A DNA stretch of 58,097 bases, from the NCBI GenBank assembly GCA_018384055.1, contig JAHAZL010000031.1, forward strand, positions 1 to 58,097. Direction: 5' to 3'. Both the position numbers and the translations under genes were made by a program. The stretch is from Treponema sp. Its GTDB lineage: Bacteria > Spirochaetota > Spirochaetia > Treponematales > Treponemataceae. Below are positions 16,266 through 25,726 of this stretch, one piece after another; within the stretch, counting starts at the first letter, position 1, and every line of letters begins with the position of its first letter. Below the pieces are notes generated by a model. That model saw only the letters and a list, made by a program, of their open reading frames with translations. It was not told where the DNA came from and did no database searches.

Positions 16266-17371
16266 AATTCGGATTTACTACGGGAAGCTGTGCTGCGGCA
16301 GGTTCAAAGGCGGCAGTCTTTATGCTTCTTTCGGGAAAAGAAAAAAAAGAAATAAAAATTCTCACACCCAAAGGCATTGAGTTCAAGGCAGAAATTCTTG
16401 ACATAAACCGCAGCAAAGATTCAGTAAGCTGCGCAGTAATCAAAGACGGCGGAGATGACCCTGATGTTACAACTGGGGTACATATTGTTTCCAAAGTTTC
16501 GATTATAAGTGATGAAACGGCTGTAAAAACACCTTCCGTAAAAATCAAAGGTGGAATTGGCATCGGAACCGTTACGAAACCGGGACTCGATCAAAAACCA
16601 GGTGAATCGGCCATAAACAGAGTTCCGCGTCAAATGATTGAAAAAGAAGTTCTTGAAGTCTGCAACCTTATGGACTTTAACGGAGAACTTCTTGTAGAAA
16701 TCTCATGTCCCGAAGGAATTGAACTTGCACAGAAAACTTTCAATCCGCGACTCGGGATCCAAGGCGGAATTTCTATTCTTGGTACCAGCGGCATAGTTGA
16801 GCCCATGAGTTCACAGGCAATTCTTGACACCATAAAAGTTGAGCTAAACCAACACAAGTCTCTAGGAGAAAAAACTGCAGCAATAACCCCAGGCAACTAC
16901 GGCCAGGAATTCATGCTTAGAAGTTACGGCTACAACCTTGATAAAAGCGTTAAATGTTCAAACTTCATTGGCAATACGATAGACATGGCAGTTGAACTTG
17001 GCTTTGAAAAACTTTTGCTTACAGGTCACATCGGAAAACTCATTAAAGTTTCAGGCGGAATGATGAACACCCACTCAAAGGAAGGCGACTGCAGGATGGA
17101 ACTTTTATCAGCTTCTGCCATAAGAGGAGGATGTTCCCTTGAATGTGCTAAAAAAATTCTTGAGTGCGTTACAACGGAAGATGCAATTCAAGCTATAATT
17201 GAAGAAAAGAAAACTCAAGAAGTAATGAAGGATGTTCTGGAGCGAATTATGTTTTTCCTAAACAAGCGCTCTGGTGGTAAAATTGAAATTGGCTGTATGG
17301 TTTACAGCAATCAGCATGGACTTCTTGCAAAAACAGAAAACGCAGAAGAAATGCTAAATCAATGCAGGTAA
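16262..17371 (+). CDS. cbiD: Cobalt-precorrin-5B C1-methyltransferase CbiD
   Basis: CbiD methylates C1 in the anaerobic pathway. The 369-residue protein begins KFGFTTGSCAAAGSKAAV, followed by GGDDPDVTTGVHI, GIGTVTKPGL, GEPAINRVPR-like GESAINRVPRQMI and GGISILGTSGIVEPMS, the usual CbiD blocks, and GHIGKLIKVSGG later. A TTG start at 16262 overlaps the cbiC stop, with GGAGG a few bases upstream; no ATG fits the conserved N-terminus. CbiD marks the cobalt-early route. Confidence 0.94.
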   Translation: MKFGFTTGSCAAAGSKAAVFMLLSGKEKKEIKILTPKGIEFKAEILDINRSKDSVSCAVIKDGGDDPDVTTGVHIVSKVSIISDETAVKTPSVKIKGGIGIGTVTKPGLDQKPGESAINRVPRQMIEKEVLEVCNLMDFNGELLVEISCPEGIELAQKTFNPRLGIQGGISILGTSGIVEPMSSQAILDTIKVELNQHKSLGEKTAAITPGNYGQEFMLRSYGYNLDKSVKCSNFIGNTIDMAVELGFEKLLLTGHIGKLIKVSGGMMNTHSKEGDCRMELLSASAIRGGCSLECAKKILECVTTEDAIQAIIEEKKTQEVMKDVLERIMFFLNKRSGGKIEIGCMVYSNQHGLLAKTENAEEMLNQCR

Positions 17372-17377
17372 TATAAG

Positions 17378-18136
17378 ATGGTATATTTTGTTGGTGCAGG
17401 CTGCGGTGCTGCAGATTTGATTACAGTAAGGGGAATGAGGTTTTTACAGAAGGCAGATGTGGTAATCTACGCCGGTTCCCTTGTAAACCCAGAACTTCTC
17501 GATTACGCAAAGGCTGGCTGCAAGATTTTTAACAGCGCAACCATGACGCTGGAAGAAGTTGTTTCGGAAATGAAATCTGCGGAAGAAAAAAATCTTATGA
17601 CCGTAAGGCTTCACACCGGAGACCAGAGCATCTATGGTGCAGTCCGCGAACAAATGGATGTACTCGACCAGCTAAACATTCCTTATGAAAGCTGTCCGGG
17701 AGTCAGTGCCTGTTTTGGAGCTGCATCCAGTTTGAATCTTGAGTTCACACTCCCAGAAGTTTCCCAGTCCCTGATAATTACAAGAATGGAAGGAAAAACA
17801 TCTGTACCTGAAAAAGAATCCATTCAGAGTTTTTCAATCCACCATGCAACCATGGCAATTTACCTTAGCACGAGCATGCTGGAAGAACTTTCAAAAAGGC
17901 TAATTGAAGGCGGATATGAAAAAACAACACCGGCCGCTTTAATTTACAAAGCAACATGGCCAGAAGAAAAAAGATTTGTCTGTACGATAGAAAGCCTCGC
18001 GGAAACAGCAAAGGCCAACAACATAACAAAAACAGCGCTGGTTCTTGTAGGAGATGTCATAACCCATTCCAACTATGCAAAATCCAGATTGTATGCCGCA
18101 GATTTTGAAACTGAATTCAGAAAGATAAAAAAATGA
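17378..18136 (+). CDS. cbiF: Cobalt-precorrin-4 C11-methyltransferase
   Basis: A 252-residue tetrapyrrole methylase. VYFVGAGCGAADLITVRG, DVVIYAGSLVNPELL, VRLHTGDQSIYGAVREQMD and CPGVSACFGAA are specific to CbiF/CobM. It uses S-adenosylmethionine to methylate C11. The stop overlaps the cbiG start by four bases. Length and motifs are complete. Confidence 0.95.
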   Translation: MVYFVGAGCGAADLITVRGMRFLQKADVVIYAGSLVNPELLDYAKAGCKIFNSATMTLEEVVSEMKSAEEKNLMTVRLHTGDQSIYGAVREQMDVLDQLNIPYESCPGVSACFGAASSLNLEFTLPEVSQSLIITRMEGKTSVPEKESIQSFSIHHATMAIYLSTSMLEELSKRLIEGGYEKTTPAALIYKATWPEEKRFVCTIESLAETAKANNITKTALVLVGDVITHSNYAKSRLYAADFETEFRKIKK

Positions 18137-19191
18137 AAAGAAAGACAGTTTCCATAATAAAGGCCTGCTGCTTTACGGAAAAAGCAAAGGACCTGCTTGA
18201 AAAATTAAGATCCTCGCTTCCAGAAATAATCTGGCTTCCATTAGAAAGCAAGGAAGAGTTGAACCAATGGACAAAGGATGCTTTTGAAAAATCGGTTCCT
18301 CTACTTTTCATTTCTGCCGCAGGAATTGCTGCAAGAACAATTTCACCTTTCGTGAAGGACAAAATTTCGGACAGTCCTGTTCTTGTTATGGAAGAAGAGG
18401 GTAAGTTCATCATCCCTATTCTTTCAGGGCACTTGGGAAATGCAAATCAGATTGCCCGGATGATTTCCAAGACAACAGGGGCACAGGCCGTAATTACCAC
18501 AGCAACAGATGTAAATGAAAAATTCAGCATAGATAATTTTGCCAAGGCAAACGGATTCCGAATCGTAAACCGTCATGGAATAAAAAAAGTTTCTGCCAAA
18601 ATTCTGAACGGTGAAAAAATCAACGTTTATATAGATGAAGAAATTGCTGTTAAAGACAGCAATATTCCAAAAGAAATTGTTCTGGTAAAAGAAATAACTT
18701 TATCAGATGTTGCAATTACAACAGAAGAAATTCCTGAAATACACATAGAAAAAACATTGAATCTCGTTGAAAAAAAATACTGTCTTGGCATGGGATGTAA
18801 AAAAGGAAAATCTTTTGAAGAATTGAAAATTTTCGCAGAAGAAACCCTAAAGGAAAAACTTAACTGCCAGCTGAAAGATGATATTTATTCTCTTTCTTCA
18901 ATAGACCTGAAGGAAATGGAAATTGGTCTTGCAGAGCTTTCCCATTACCTTCATGTTCCTTTCGAAACTTATTCTTCAGAAGAACTTCAATCCGCAGAAG
19001 GCAATTTTTCAGAATCTGATTTTGTAAAGGAAACAACAGGAGTTTCAAATGTATGTGAAAGAGCTGCAGTCCTTAGCGCAGGGAAAAACTACAGGCTATT
19101 AATAAAAAAAACTACAGGCCGCGGAATTACCCTTTCCGTTGCTGAAAAAATTCCAGAAATAAAAACATGGAAAATTGAAGGTACAAAATGA
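18133..19191 (+). CDS. cbiG: Cobalt-precorrin-5A hydrolase CbiG
   Basis: CbiG opens the ring delta-lactone and releases acetaldehyde, a step found only in the anaerobic pathway. The 352-residue protein has LLFISAAGIAARTISPFVKDK, DSPVLVMEEEGKFIIPILSG and HLGNANQIA in the N-terminal domain, a central linker, and YCLGMGCKKGKSFEEL starting the C-terminal CbiG domain, which ends with ERAAVLSAG. Both expected domains are present. Overlaps with cbiF and cbiH are four bases. Confidence 0.94.
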   Translation: MKRKTVSIIKACCFTEKAKDLLEKLRSSLPEIIWLPLESKEELNQWTKDAFEKSVPLLFISAAGIAARTISPFVKDKISDSPVLVMEEEGKFIIPILSGHLGNANQIARMISKTTGAQAVITTATDVNEKFSIDNFAKANGFRIVNRHGIKKVSAKILNGEKINVYIDEEIAVKDSNIPKEIVLVKEITLSDVAITTEEIPEIHIEKTLNLVEKKYCLGMGCKKGKSFEELKIFAEETLKEKLNCQLKDDIYSLSSIDLKEMEIGLAELSHYLHVPFETYSSEELQSAEGNFSESDFVKETTGVSNVCERAAVLSAGKNYRLLIKKTTGRGITLSVAEKIPEIKTWKIEGTK

Positions 19192-19946
19192 ACGGTAAAA
19201 TTTTTATAGTAGGAATCGGTCCCGGCGACTACAACAAAATGACTCTTGAGGCAATAAATGTCCTAAAAGAAAGCGACATTATCATCGGCTACACGGTTTA
19301 TGTAGATTTATTAAAGCCTGGTTTTCCTGACAAAGTTTTTGACACTACTCCCATGAGGCATGAAATAGAAAGATGCAGGTTGTGCTTTAATCACGCTCTT
19401 GAAAGCAAAATAGTTTCCCTTGTATGTAGCGGTGATGCGGGCGTCTATGGAATGGCCTCCCCAATGTTCCAGTTGAAAAATGAAAACAAGGAGTATTCTG
19501 ATGTTGAACTCAAGGTAATTCCAGGCGTTACGGCAGCAACCAGTGGTTCTGCTGTCTTGGGAGCTCCTCTTAACCACGACTTCTGTGCAATCAGTTTGAG
19601 CGATCTTCTTACTCCTTGGGAAATCATAGAAAAAAGGCTTCGCTGTGCCATTGAAGGAGACTTTGCCATTGCCATTTACAATCCCTCAAGCCACAAAAGA
19701 CCTGACTACCTGAAAAAGGCATGCCGGATAATGCTTGATTCAGGAGCAGATAAAAACAGGGCCTGTGGATTTGTAGAAAACATTGGCCGCGAAAACACAA
19801 AGGCAACAGCCTGTACCTTAAGTGAACTTGTCGATAAGGAAGTAAACATGTTCACTACGGTGTTTATTGGAAATTCAAAAACTGAAATTGCATTTTCAAA
19901 TAACAATGAACCAATTCTTATTACAAAACGAGGTTACCAGACATGA
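19188..19946 (+). CDS. cbiH: Cobalt-precorrin-3 C17-methyltransferase
   Basis: A 252-residue tetrapyrrole methylase of the CbiH/CobJ type. IFIVGIGPGDYNKMT, IIIGYTVYVDLLKP, LVCSGDAGVYGMASPMFQ, VIPGVTAATSGSAVLGAPL and DFAIAIYNPSSHKRPDYL are typical. It methylates C17 and contracts the ring. Translational coupling to cbiG and to the fused cbiJ-cbiE gene is suggested by ATGA overlaps. Confidence 0.95.
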   Translation: MNGKIFIVGIGPGDYNKMTLEAINVLKESDIIIGYTVYVDLLKPGFPDKVFDTTPMRHEIERCRLCFNHALESKIVSLVCSGDAGVYGMASPMFQLKNENKEYSDVELKVIPGVTAATSGSAVLGAPLNHDFCAISLSDLLTPWEIIEKRLRCAIEGDFAIAIYNPSSHKRPDYLKKACRIMLDSGADKNRACGFVENIGRENTKATACTLSELVDKEVNMFTTVFIGNSKTEIAFSNNNEPILITKRGYQT

Positions 19947-21412
19947 AAAAGATTCTGGTATTTGGCGGAACTTCGGAAGGTAGAAAAATTTCAGAGACTC
20001 TTTCAAGAAACAACCTGAAGGTTCATGTTTCAGTTGCTACGGATTACGGAAGGCAGGTCCTTAAAGAAAATGCTTTCCTTAAAATTCTAGAAGGACGCAT
20101 GGATTCTTCTGCCATGAAAGAACTGTTTCGGAAAGAAAATTATGATCTTGTAATAGATGCGACCCATCCCTTTGCAAAGGAAGTTTCAGAAAATATAAAA
20201 AACAGTTCCTCAGAAACCAACCTCCCTTTGATTCGTTTTGAAAGAGAAATTAAAAACTTAGAATCAAAAGATTTGGTTTACACAGAAAATGCGATTCAAT
20301 GCGTTGATGCATTATTAAACACAACAGGAAAAATTCTTCTGACGACAGGAAGCAAAGACCTGAAGGTTTTCTGCGAAAAGCCAGAACTAAGGGAAAGGAT
20401 TATTGCAAGGGTTCTTCCAGCCATGGAAAGTCTAAAGCTTTGCTACGAAAATAATCTTGAAGGAAAACAGATTATTGCTATGCAGGGGCCTTTTTCGGAA
20501 AACATGAACATAAACCAAATTGAAGAATACGGGATTTCTGTTCTAGTTACAAAAGAAAGCGGTAAGGCCGGAGGAACAGATTCCAAAATTTCTGCATCTT
20601 TAAAAAAAGGAATAAAGTGCATCGTAATAAAAAATTCTTCTGTTGGAAAAACAACGGATGAATTTTACGGCAACTATACCAAATGTAGTTCTTTAGACGA
20701 ACTTTACACTTTAGTTGAAAACAAATTAAATATAAAAATATCGGAAAGCAAAAAAATGACTGTAAATCTCATAGGCATCGGTATGGGCAACATGAAAACC
20801 ATGACAGTTGAAGCCGCAGAAAAAATTAAAAACGCAGACTGCATTTTTGGCTCTGAAAGAATGGTTCAGGACATTAAGTCTACCGCAAGGAAATATCCTT
20901 ACTACCTTTCAAAAGACATTATTCCAATCTTACAAGAATCATTAAAATCCTCAAATCCTTATGAAAACGCATGCATTCTTTTTAGCGGTGACTCTGGATT
21001 TTTCAGCGGGGCTTCAAAACTTCAAAAAGAACTGAAAGACATGGAATGGATCAATACAAATATAATCCCGGGAATTTCTTCCATGTCATATCTTTCGGCA
21101 AAGTCAGGCATTCCATATCAGGATGCAGAAATCATCAGCCTCCATGGAATTGAAAAAAATATCTGGCTTCCAAAATTTGAAGCAGCCCTTTCCAACACAA
21201 AGAAAATATTCATTCTTACTTCCGGTCTGAAAGACCTTCATGAAGCCGCAAAGCTGATTTTGGATTATAATAAAAACGCAGTTGTAAAATACAAGATGGC
21301 TGTAGGCTTCATGCTTTCCTACGAAAATGAAAGCACTGAAATTCTTGAACCTGAAAAAGTTCTTTCACTTAAAGAAGAAGGACTTTATTCAGCCTTTATT
21401 ATTACGGAATAG
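19943..21412 (+). CDS. cbiJ-cbiE: Fused cobalt-precorrin-6A reductase CbiJ and C5-methyltransferase CbiE
   Basis: A 489-residue bifunctional protein. Residues about 1-265 are CbiJ: ILVFGGTSEGRKISE, DLVIDATHPFAKEVS, LLTTGSKDLKVF and VTKESGKAGGTDSKI. From about residue 272 it is CbiE: VNLIGIGMGNMKTMTVEAAE, SERMV, LFSGDSGFFSGA, IIPGISSMSYL and ISLHG. CbiE usually occurs alone or fused to CbiT; here CbiT is a separate gene that follows. The fusion would couple ring reduction with C5 methylation, neighbouring steps of the pathway. The stop is followed three bases later by cbiT. Confidence 0.92.
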   Translation: MKKILVFGGTSEGRKISETLSRNNLKVHVSVATDYGRQVLKENAFLKILEGRMDSSAMKELFRKENYDLVIDATHPFAKEVSENIKNSSSETNLPLIRFEREIKNLESKDLVYTENAIQCVDALLNTTGKILLTTGSKDLKVFCEKPELRERIIARVLPAMESLKLCYENNLEGKQIIAMQGPFSENMNINQIEEYGISVLVTKESGKAGGTDSKISASLKKGIKCIVIKNSSVGKTTDEFYGNYTKCSSLDELYTLVENKLNIKISESKKMTVNLIGIGMGNMKTMTVEAAEKIKNADCIFGSERMVQDIKSTARKYPYYLSKDIIPILQESLKSSNPYENACILFSGDSGFFSGASKLQKELKDMEWINTNIIPGISSMSYLSAKSGIPYQDAEIISLHGIEKNIWLPKFEAALSNTKKIFILTSGLKDLHEAAKLILDYNKNAVVKYKMAVGFMLSYENESTEILEPEKVLSLKEEGLYSAFIITE

Positions 21413-21415
21413 ACT

Positions 21416-22000
21416 ATGAAAAAAATCATCACGCACGGAATAAAAGACAGCGAATTCATAAGGGGCGAAGTTCCAATGACAAAGGAAGAGGTGCGTATTA
21501 TTTCCATCTCTAAACTTGAACTAACAGAAAATTCACTTTTCTACGACATCGGAAGCGGAACAGGTTCCATTGCCATTGAATCAGCCACACTTTCAACATC
21601 CTTAAAAGTTTTTGCAATCGAAACAAATCCTGTGGCAGTTGATTTAATCAGACAAAATAAAGAAAAATTCAAAGCAGACAACATTGAAATCATAGAAGGA
21701 TTAGCCCCATCTGCTCTTGAAAATCTTCCTGTCCCAACCCACGCTTTCATCGGCGGAACAAAGGGAAACCTGAAATCAATCCTTGAAATTCTTTACAAAA
21801 AAAATTCAAGGATGCGCATCGTAATGAATGCCATCAGTCTTGAATCCATTTCTGAAATGACAGATGCAATCAAAAGTTTCAGAATAGAAAATGATGAAAT
21901 AATTCAGGTTGGCATAAGCAAGGCCAATAGAATCGGAAATTACCACATGATGCAGGCCAACAATCCTGTTTTCATATTCTCTTTTAATTTTGCGGGATAA
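21416..22000 (+). CDS. cbiT: Cobalt-precorrin-6B C15-methyltransferase (decarboxylating) CbiT
   Basis: A 194-residue class I SAM methyltransferase. It has the CbiT N-terminal pattern HGIKDSEFIRGEVPMTKEEV, the SAM motif FYDIGSGTGSIAIE (G46-G50 region), and FIGGTKGNL in place of the usual FIGGxxGxL. CbiT methylates C15 and decarboxylates the ring C acetate. It follows the fused cbiJ-cbiE gene and precedes cbiA by three bases. Confidence 0.93.
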   Translation: MKKIITHGIKDSEFIRGEVPMTKEEVRIISISKLELTENSLFYDIGSGTGSIAIESATLSTSLKVFAIETNPVAVDLIRQNKEKFKADNIEIIEGLAPSALENLPVPTHAFIGGTKGNLKSILEILYKKNSRMRIVMNAISLESISEMTDAIKSFRIENDEIIQVGISKANRIGNYHMMQANNPVFIFSFNFAG

Positions 22001-22003
22001 AAA

Positions 22004-23329
22004 ATGAAGGCACCAAGACTTATTATGGCGGCTCCTAGATCTGGAAGCGGCAAGACAGTTCTTACAATTTCCCTTATGACTGCCCTTTTAAAAATGGGAT
22101 TAAAGGTATCGGCTTTTAAATGCGGTCCTGACTACATAGACCCCATGTACCATAAAAAAATACTTGGCATAGATTCCCGCAATTTGGATTTGTTTTTTAC
22201 AGATGAAGAAACAACCCGTGGGCTTTTCCTTAGGAACAACACATCAGGCATTTCCGTTATTGAAGGAGTCATGGGACTTTATGACGGACTTGGCGGAATA
22301 TCAGAAAATGCTTCCACATATCATTTAGCCAAAACATTAAAGGCTCCAGTAATTTTAGTTCTTGACACTAAAGGAATGGGCACTTCCGTTGTTGCAGAAG
22401 CTGCAGGTTTCATTTCCATGGATGAAGAAAAACTTATCAGGGGTATAATCCTCAACAACATGAACAGCGGAATTTTCCCCGGCATAAAGGAACTTATAGA
22501 AAACAAACTAAAGGTCCCTGTCCTCGGACATTTTCCAAAGCAAAAGGAATGCGACATAAGCTCAAGATATTTAGGTCTTTCTCTTCCAGACGAAATTTCC
22601 AACTTGAAAGAAAAGACAAACAAGGCCGCAGAAGAATTTTCCAAGACCGTGGATATCAACAAACTAATTGAAATTGCAAACAATGCAGAAGAAATAAATT
22701 CAAGCTTTTATTTCCCGGAAAAACAAAAGACATCAACAAGAATCGCAGTTGCCCGTGACGAAGCCTTTAACTTTTACTACAGGGACAATCTTGATTTACT
22801 TGAAAATCTGGGGGCAGAATTGGTTTTCTTTTCACCGGTCCACGACAAAAAACTTCCGAAAAACATAGGAGGTCTTTTGCTTGGAGGCGGTTACCCGGAA
22901 TTTTGTGCAAGGGAACTTTCGGAAAACAAATCCATGATAAATTCCATAAAGGCCGCAATCGGCAACGGTCTTCCTTTTTGGGCTGAATGCGGCGGTTTCA
23001 TTTATCTTCACGAAGAACTTGAAACAAAAGACGGCAATTTCAAGCTTTGCGGAATCATAAAGGGTAGATGCATTCAGACAGAAAAACTCATCCGCTTTGG
23101 ATACATTACATTGACCGAAATTAAAACCAAGGGGCATGAGTTCCATTACTTTGACAGCGACAGCAACGGAGACTTCTGCACAGCAGAAAAACCCATGTCA
23201 CAAAAGCAATGGAAATGCTGCCACAACATCAACGGAGGACTGCAGGGATACCCTCACCTTTACTATTCGTCAAACATTGAATACGCAAGGAAAATCGTAG
23301 ATACCTGCAGGAATTACAAGGAAATATAA
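22004..23329 (+). CDS. cbiA: Cobyrinate a,c-diamide synthase
   Basis: CbiA uses glutamine and ATP to amidate the a and c side chains of cobyrinate. The 441-residue protein has the ATP-binding PRSGSGKTVL (residues 11-20), FKCGPDYIDPMYH, VIEGVMGLYDGL, and a C-terminal class I glutamine amidotransferase domain with GGGYPEFCARELSENKSM and the nucleophile in WAECGGFIYL. Length is standard. The stop overlaps the cbiL start (TAATG). Confidence 0.95.
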   Translation: MKAPRLIMAAPRSGSGKTVLTISLMTALLKMGLKVSAFKCGPDYIDPMYHKKILGIDSRNLDLFFTDEETTRGLFLRNNTSGISVIEGVMGLYDGLGGISENASTYHLAKTLKAPVILVLDTKGMGTSVVAEAAGFISMDEEKLIRGIILNNMNSGIFPGIKELIENKLKVPVLGHFPKQKECDISSRYLGLSLPDEISNLKEKTNKAAEEFSKTVDINKLIEIANNAEEINSSFYFPEKQKTSTRIAVARDEAFNFYYRDNLDLLENLGAELVFFSPVHDKKLPKNIGGLLLGGGYPEFCARELSENKSMINSIKAAIGNGLPFWAECGGFIYLHEELETKDGNFKLCGIIKGRCIQTEKLIRFGYITLTEIKTKGHEFHYFDSDSNGDFCTAEKPMSQKQWKCCHNINGGLQGYPHLYYSSNIEYARKIVDTCRNYKEI

Positions 23330-24285
23330 TGAAAGGAATTCTTTACGGAATCGGCACAGGACCGGGGGAGTCAACCTTAATTACGCAGAAAGCAATTGAT
23401 ACCATCATGGTCTGCGAAGTTATTGCTCTACCTTCAACAAGCAAAGAAAACTGCACAGCATATAAAATAGTAAAGGATATTTATCCTGAAATCGACTCAA
23501 AGGAATTCCTTTTTCTTGATTTTCCAATGACAAAGGACGAATCTCTTTTGCAGAATGCACACAAAACCGCAGCGGACAAAATCTGCCGTCAACTGAAAGA
23601 AAGTAAAAACGTTGCCTTCCTTACCATCGGAGATGTTACGGTTTATTCAACCTTCACCTATGTAAAAAATCTTGTAGAAAAGCAATTTGACGTCGTACTC
23701 GTAAACGGCATTCCATCTTTCTGTGCAGTTGCCGCTAAACTTGGCATTTCCATTTCAGACCAGGATGAACAGATTCACATAATTCCGGCAAGCTATGAAT
23801 TGAAAGATTCCTTTAATATGGACGGAACTTTAGTTTTCATGAAGTCAGGAAAGAAACTTTTGCAGCTAAAAGAATTTCTCTTGCAAAAAAAATCTTCATA
23901 CGCTTTTGATTTTTACGCCGTATCAAATTGCGGCATGACCGATGAAAAAATTTACAGGGACATAAATGAACTCCCTGACAATGCATCCTACTTTTCCATT
24001 GTAATCATCAAAAATAAAATGAGAATTAATCAGGACAGAAACTATAAATTCTTTCAGAATACAAAATGCGAAAATTTTCCGTGCCATGAAATCGAAAATA
24101 AAGGAAACTTCAACTGTCTATTCTGCTACTGTCCCCTCTATTACCTTGGAGACAAGTGCGGCGGAAATTTCAAATACACGGAAAAGGGAATAAAATCCTG
24201 CATTGACTGCAATATTCCGCATAAAAAAGAAAATTATGATTTGATTAGAAACAGACTTCGGCAGGAATGCAATCCACAAAAATAA
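23329..24285 (+). CDS. cbiL: Cobalt-factor II C20-methyltransferase CbiL with Cys-rich C-terminal domain
   Basis: Residues about 1-225 are a CbiL/CobI tetrapyrrole methylase: LYGIGTGPGESTLITQKA, FLDFPMTKDESLL, VAFLTIGDVTVYSTFTYV and VNGIPSFCAVAAKLG. The remaining 90 residues are a separate cysteine-rich module containing FFQNTKCENFPCH, NCLFCYCPLYYLGDKC and SCIDCNIPH, with eight cysteines and several His. This matches the small zinc-ribbon-like Cys-rich domain found in cobalamin clusters (PF04071 type, from memory). It probably binds a metal. CbiL methylates C20. It is the last gene of the riboswitch operon; no clear terminator follows. Confidence 0.92.
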   Translation: MKGILYGIGTGPGESTLITQKAIDTIMVCEVIALPSTSKENCTAYKIVKDIYPEIDSKEFLFLDFPMTKDESLLQNAHKTAADKICRQLKESKNVAFLTIGDVTVYSTFTYVKNLVEKQFDVVLVNGIPSFCAVAAKLGISISDQDEQIHIIPASYELKDSFNMDGTLVFMKSGKKLLQLKEFLLQKKSSYAFDFYAVSNCGMTDEKIYRDINELPDNASYFSIVIIKNKMRINQDRNYKFFQNTKCENFPCHEIENKGNFNCLFCYCPLYYLGDKCGGNFKYTEKGIKSCIDCNIPHKKENYDLIRNRLRQECNPQK

Positions 24286-24355
24286 ATTTAATTTATAATT
24301 ATGGGTTTTCAATAACACAAATTATATTATTATTGCAATTGGGGTCGATTAGTTT

Positions 24356-25726
24356 ATGTCTGAAAACGTTAAGAACATGACGGAAGGGAAAACTCTTCCT
24401 ATCCTTATAAAATTTGCTTTACCGCTGGTTGCAGGAAATGTATTCCAGCTCATGTATACTTTCTTTGATACAGCCATCGTAGGAAAATACCTTGGAGTTC
24501 AGGCTCTTGCAAGTTTAGGTGCATGCGAATATTTAATCTGGCTTCTCTATGGAATCCTTCAGGGTATTACGCAGGGATTCAGCATCAAGATGGCTCAGGA
24601 CTTTGGTGCCAATGACGAAAAAAGCCTTAAGAAAGTCGTGGGCAATTCGGCAGTGCTTTCAGTGATCTCCTCCATCATCCTACTTGCCGCAGGGATTCTT
24701 TCTTCAAAGCCAATACTTAAAATGCTTCACACTCCCGAAGAAATTCTTCCCCTGTCTACCCTTTACATCAACATTCTTTTCATGGGACTTCCTGTAATTT
24801 TTGCATACAATCTTCTTGCAGGATTATTGCGTTCTCTCGGCAACAGCAAGACACCGCTTCAGGCAGTTATCGTTTCTTCAGTAATCAATATTGTTTTGGA
24901 TTTGGTTTTCGTCCTTGTTTTCAAATGGGGAATTGGGGGATCTGCCATTGCAACTTTGATTGCCCAGATTTTTGCTTCAATGTTTTGCTTAATGAGCCTT
25001 AGAAAAATTCCCCAGGTAAGAATAAGCAAATCTGATTTAAAAATAGACATTATCCTCAGCAAAAAACTTTACATCCTTGGAATTCCACTTGCAATACAGG
25101 GAGCAATCATTGCCGTCGGAGGAATGATCGTAGAATTCGTAGTTAATTCTTTTGGCGTTGCTTTCATGGCTGCCTATGTTGCAGTTACAAAACTTTACGG
25201 CCTTTTAGAAATCGCCGCAACTTCATTTGGATTTGCCCTCATGTCTTTTGTAGGACAGAATCAGGGTGCAAAACTTTTTGAAAGAATAAAATCCGGAACA
25301 AAAAGCGGAATGACCTTAAGTTTGACATGTTCCGTAATAATTGCAGCCATCATGATTCTTTTTGGGAAATCAATACTCACAGTTTTTGTTTCTGAAAGTG
25401 ATGCAAATGGTGCATTGGTAATGGAAACTGCCTACAGATACCTAAGGCTTATGAGCACTTTCCTGCCTATCCTGTATCTATTGTGGCTTACCCGCAGCAT
25501 AATCCAAGGACTTGGAAACACATTTATTCCTATGATTTCCGGCATAATGGAATTTGTAATGAGAACCGGAAGCTCACTGATTCTTCCTATCTTCATCGGC
25601 TCAAACGGGATTCTTTATGCTGAAGTTCTGGCATGGATTGGTGCTGATCTGGTATTGATTCCAACTTTCATCTACATGTTCAGGAAGATGAAAGGTTCGA
25701 AGACTTTATCAGATGATAGGCACTAA
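24356..25726 (+). CDS. MATE-family multidrug/Na+ antiporter
   Basis: A 456-residue protein with about twelve hydrophobic helices. MTEGKTLPILIKFALPLVAG, FQLMYTFFDTAIVGKYLG, QGITQGFSIKMAQDFGA and LLRSLGNSKTPLQA are typical of MATE efflux pumps. It exports cationic drugs or metabolites in exchange for H+ or Na+; substrate not predictable. It is 70 bases after cbiL with a TATTAT-rich spacer and so probably has its own promoter. The ribosome binding site is weak. Confidence 0.88.
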   Translation: MSENVKNMTEGKTLPILIKFALPLVAGNVFQLMYTFFDTAIVGKYLGVQALASLGACEYLIWLLYGILQGITQGFSIKMAQDFGANDEKSLKKVVGNSAVLSVISSIILLAAGILSSKPILKMLHTPEEILPLSTLYINILFMGLPVIFAYNLLAGLLRSLGNSKTPLQAVIVSSVINIVLDLVFVLVFKWGIGGSAIATLIAQIFASMFCLMSLRKIPQVRISKSDLKIDIILSKKLYILGIPLAIQGAIIAVGGMIVEFVVNSFGVAFMAAYVAVTKLYGLLEIAATSFGFALMSFVGQNQGAKLFERIKSGTKSGMTLSLTCSVIIAAIMILFGKSILTVFVSESDANGALVMETAYRYLRLMSTFLPILYLLWLTRSIIQGLGNTFIPMISGIMEFVMRTGSSLILPIFIGSNGILYAEVLAWIGADLVLIPTFIYMFRKMKGSKTLSDDRH

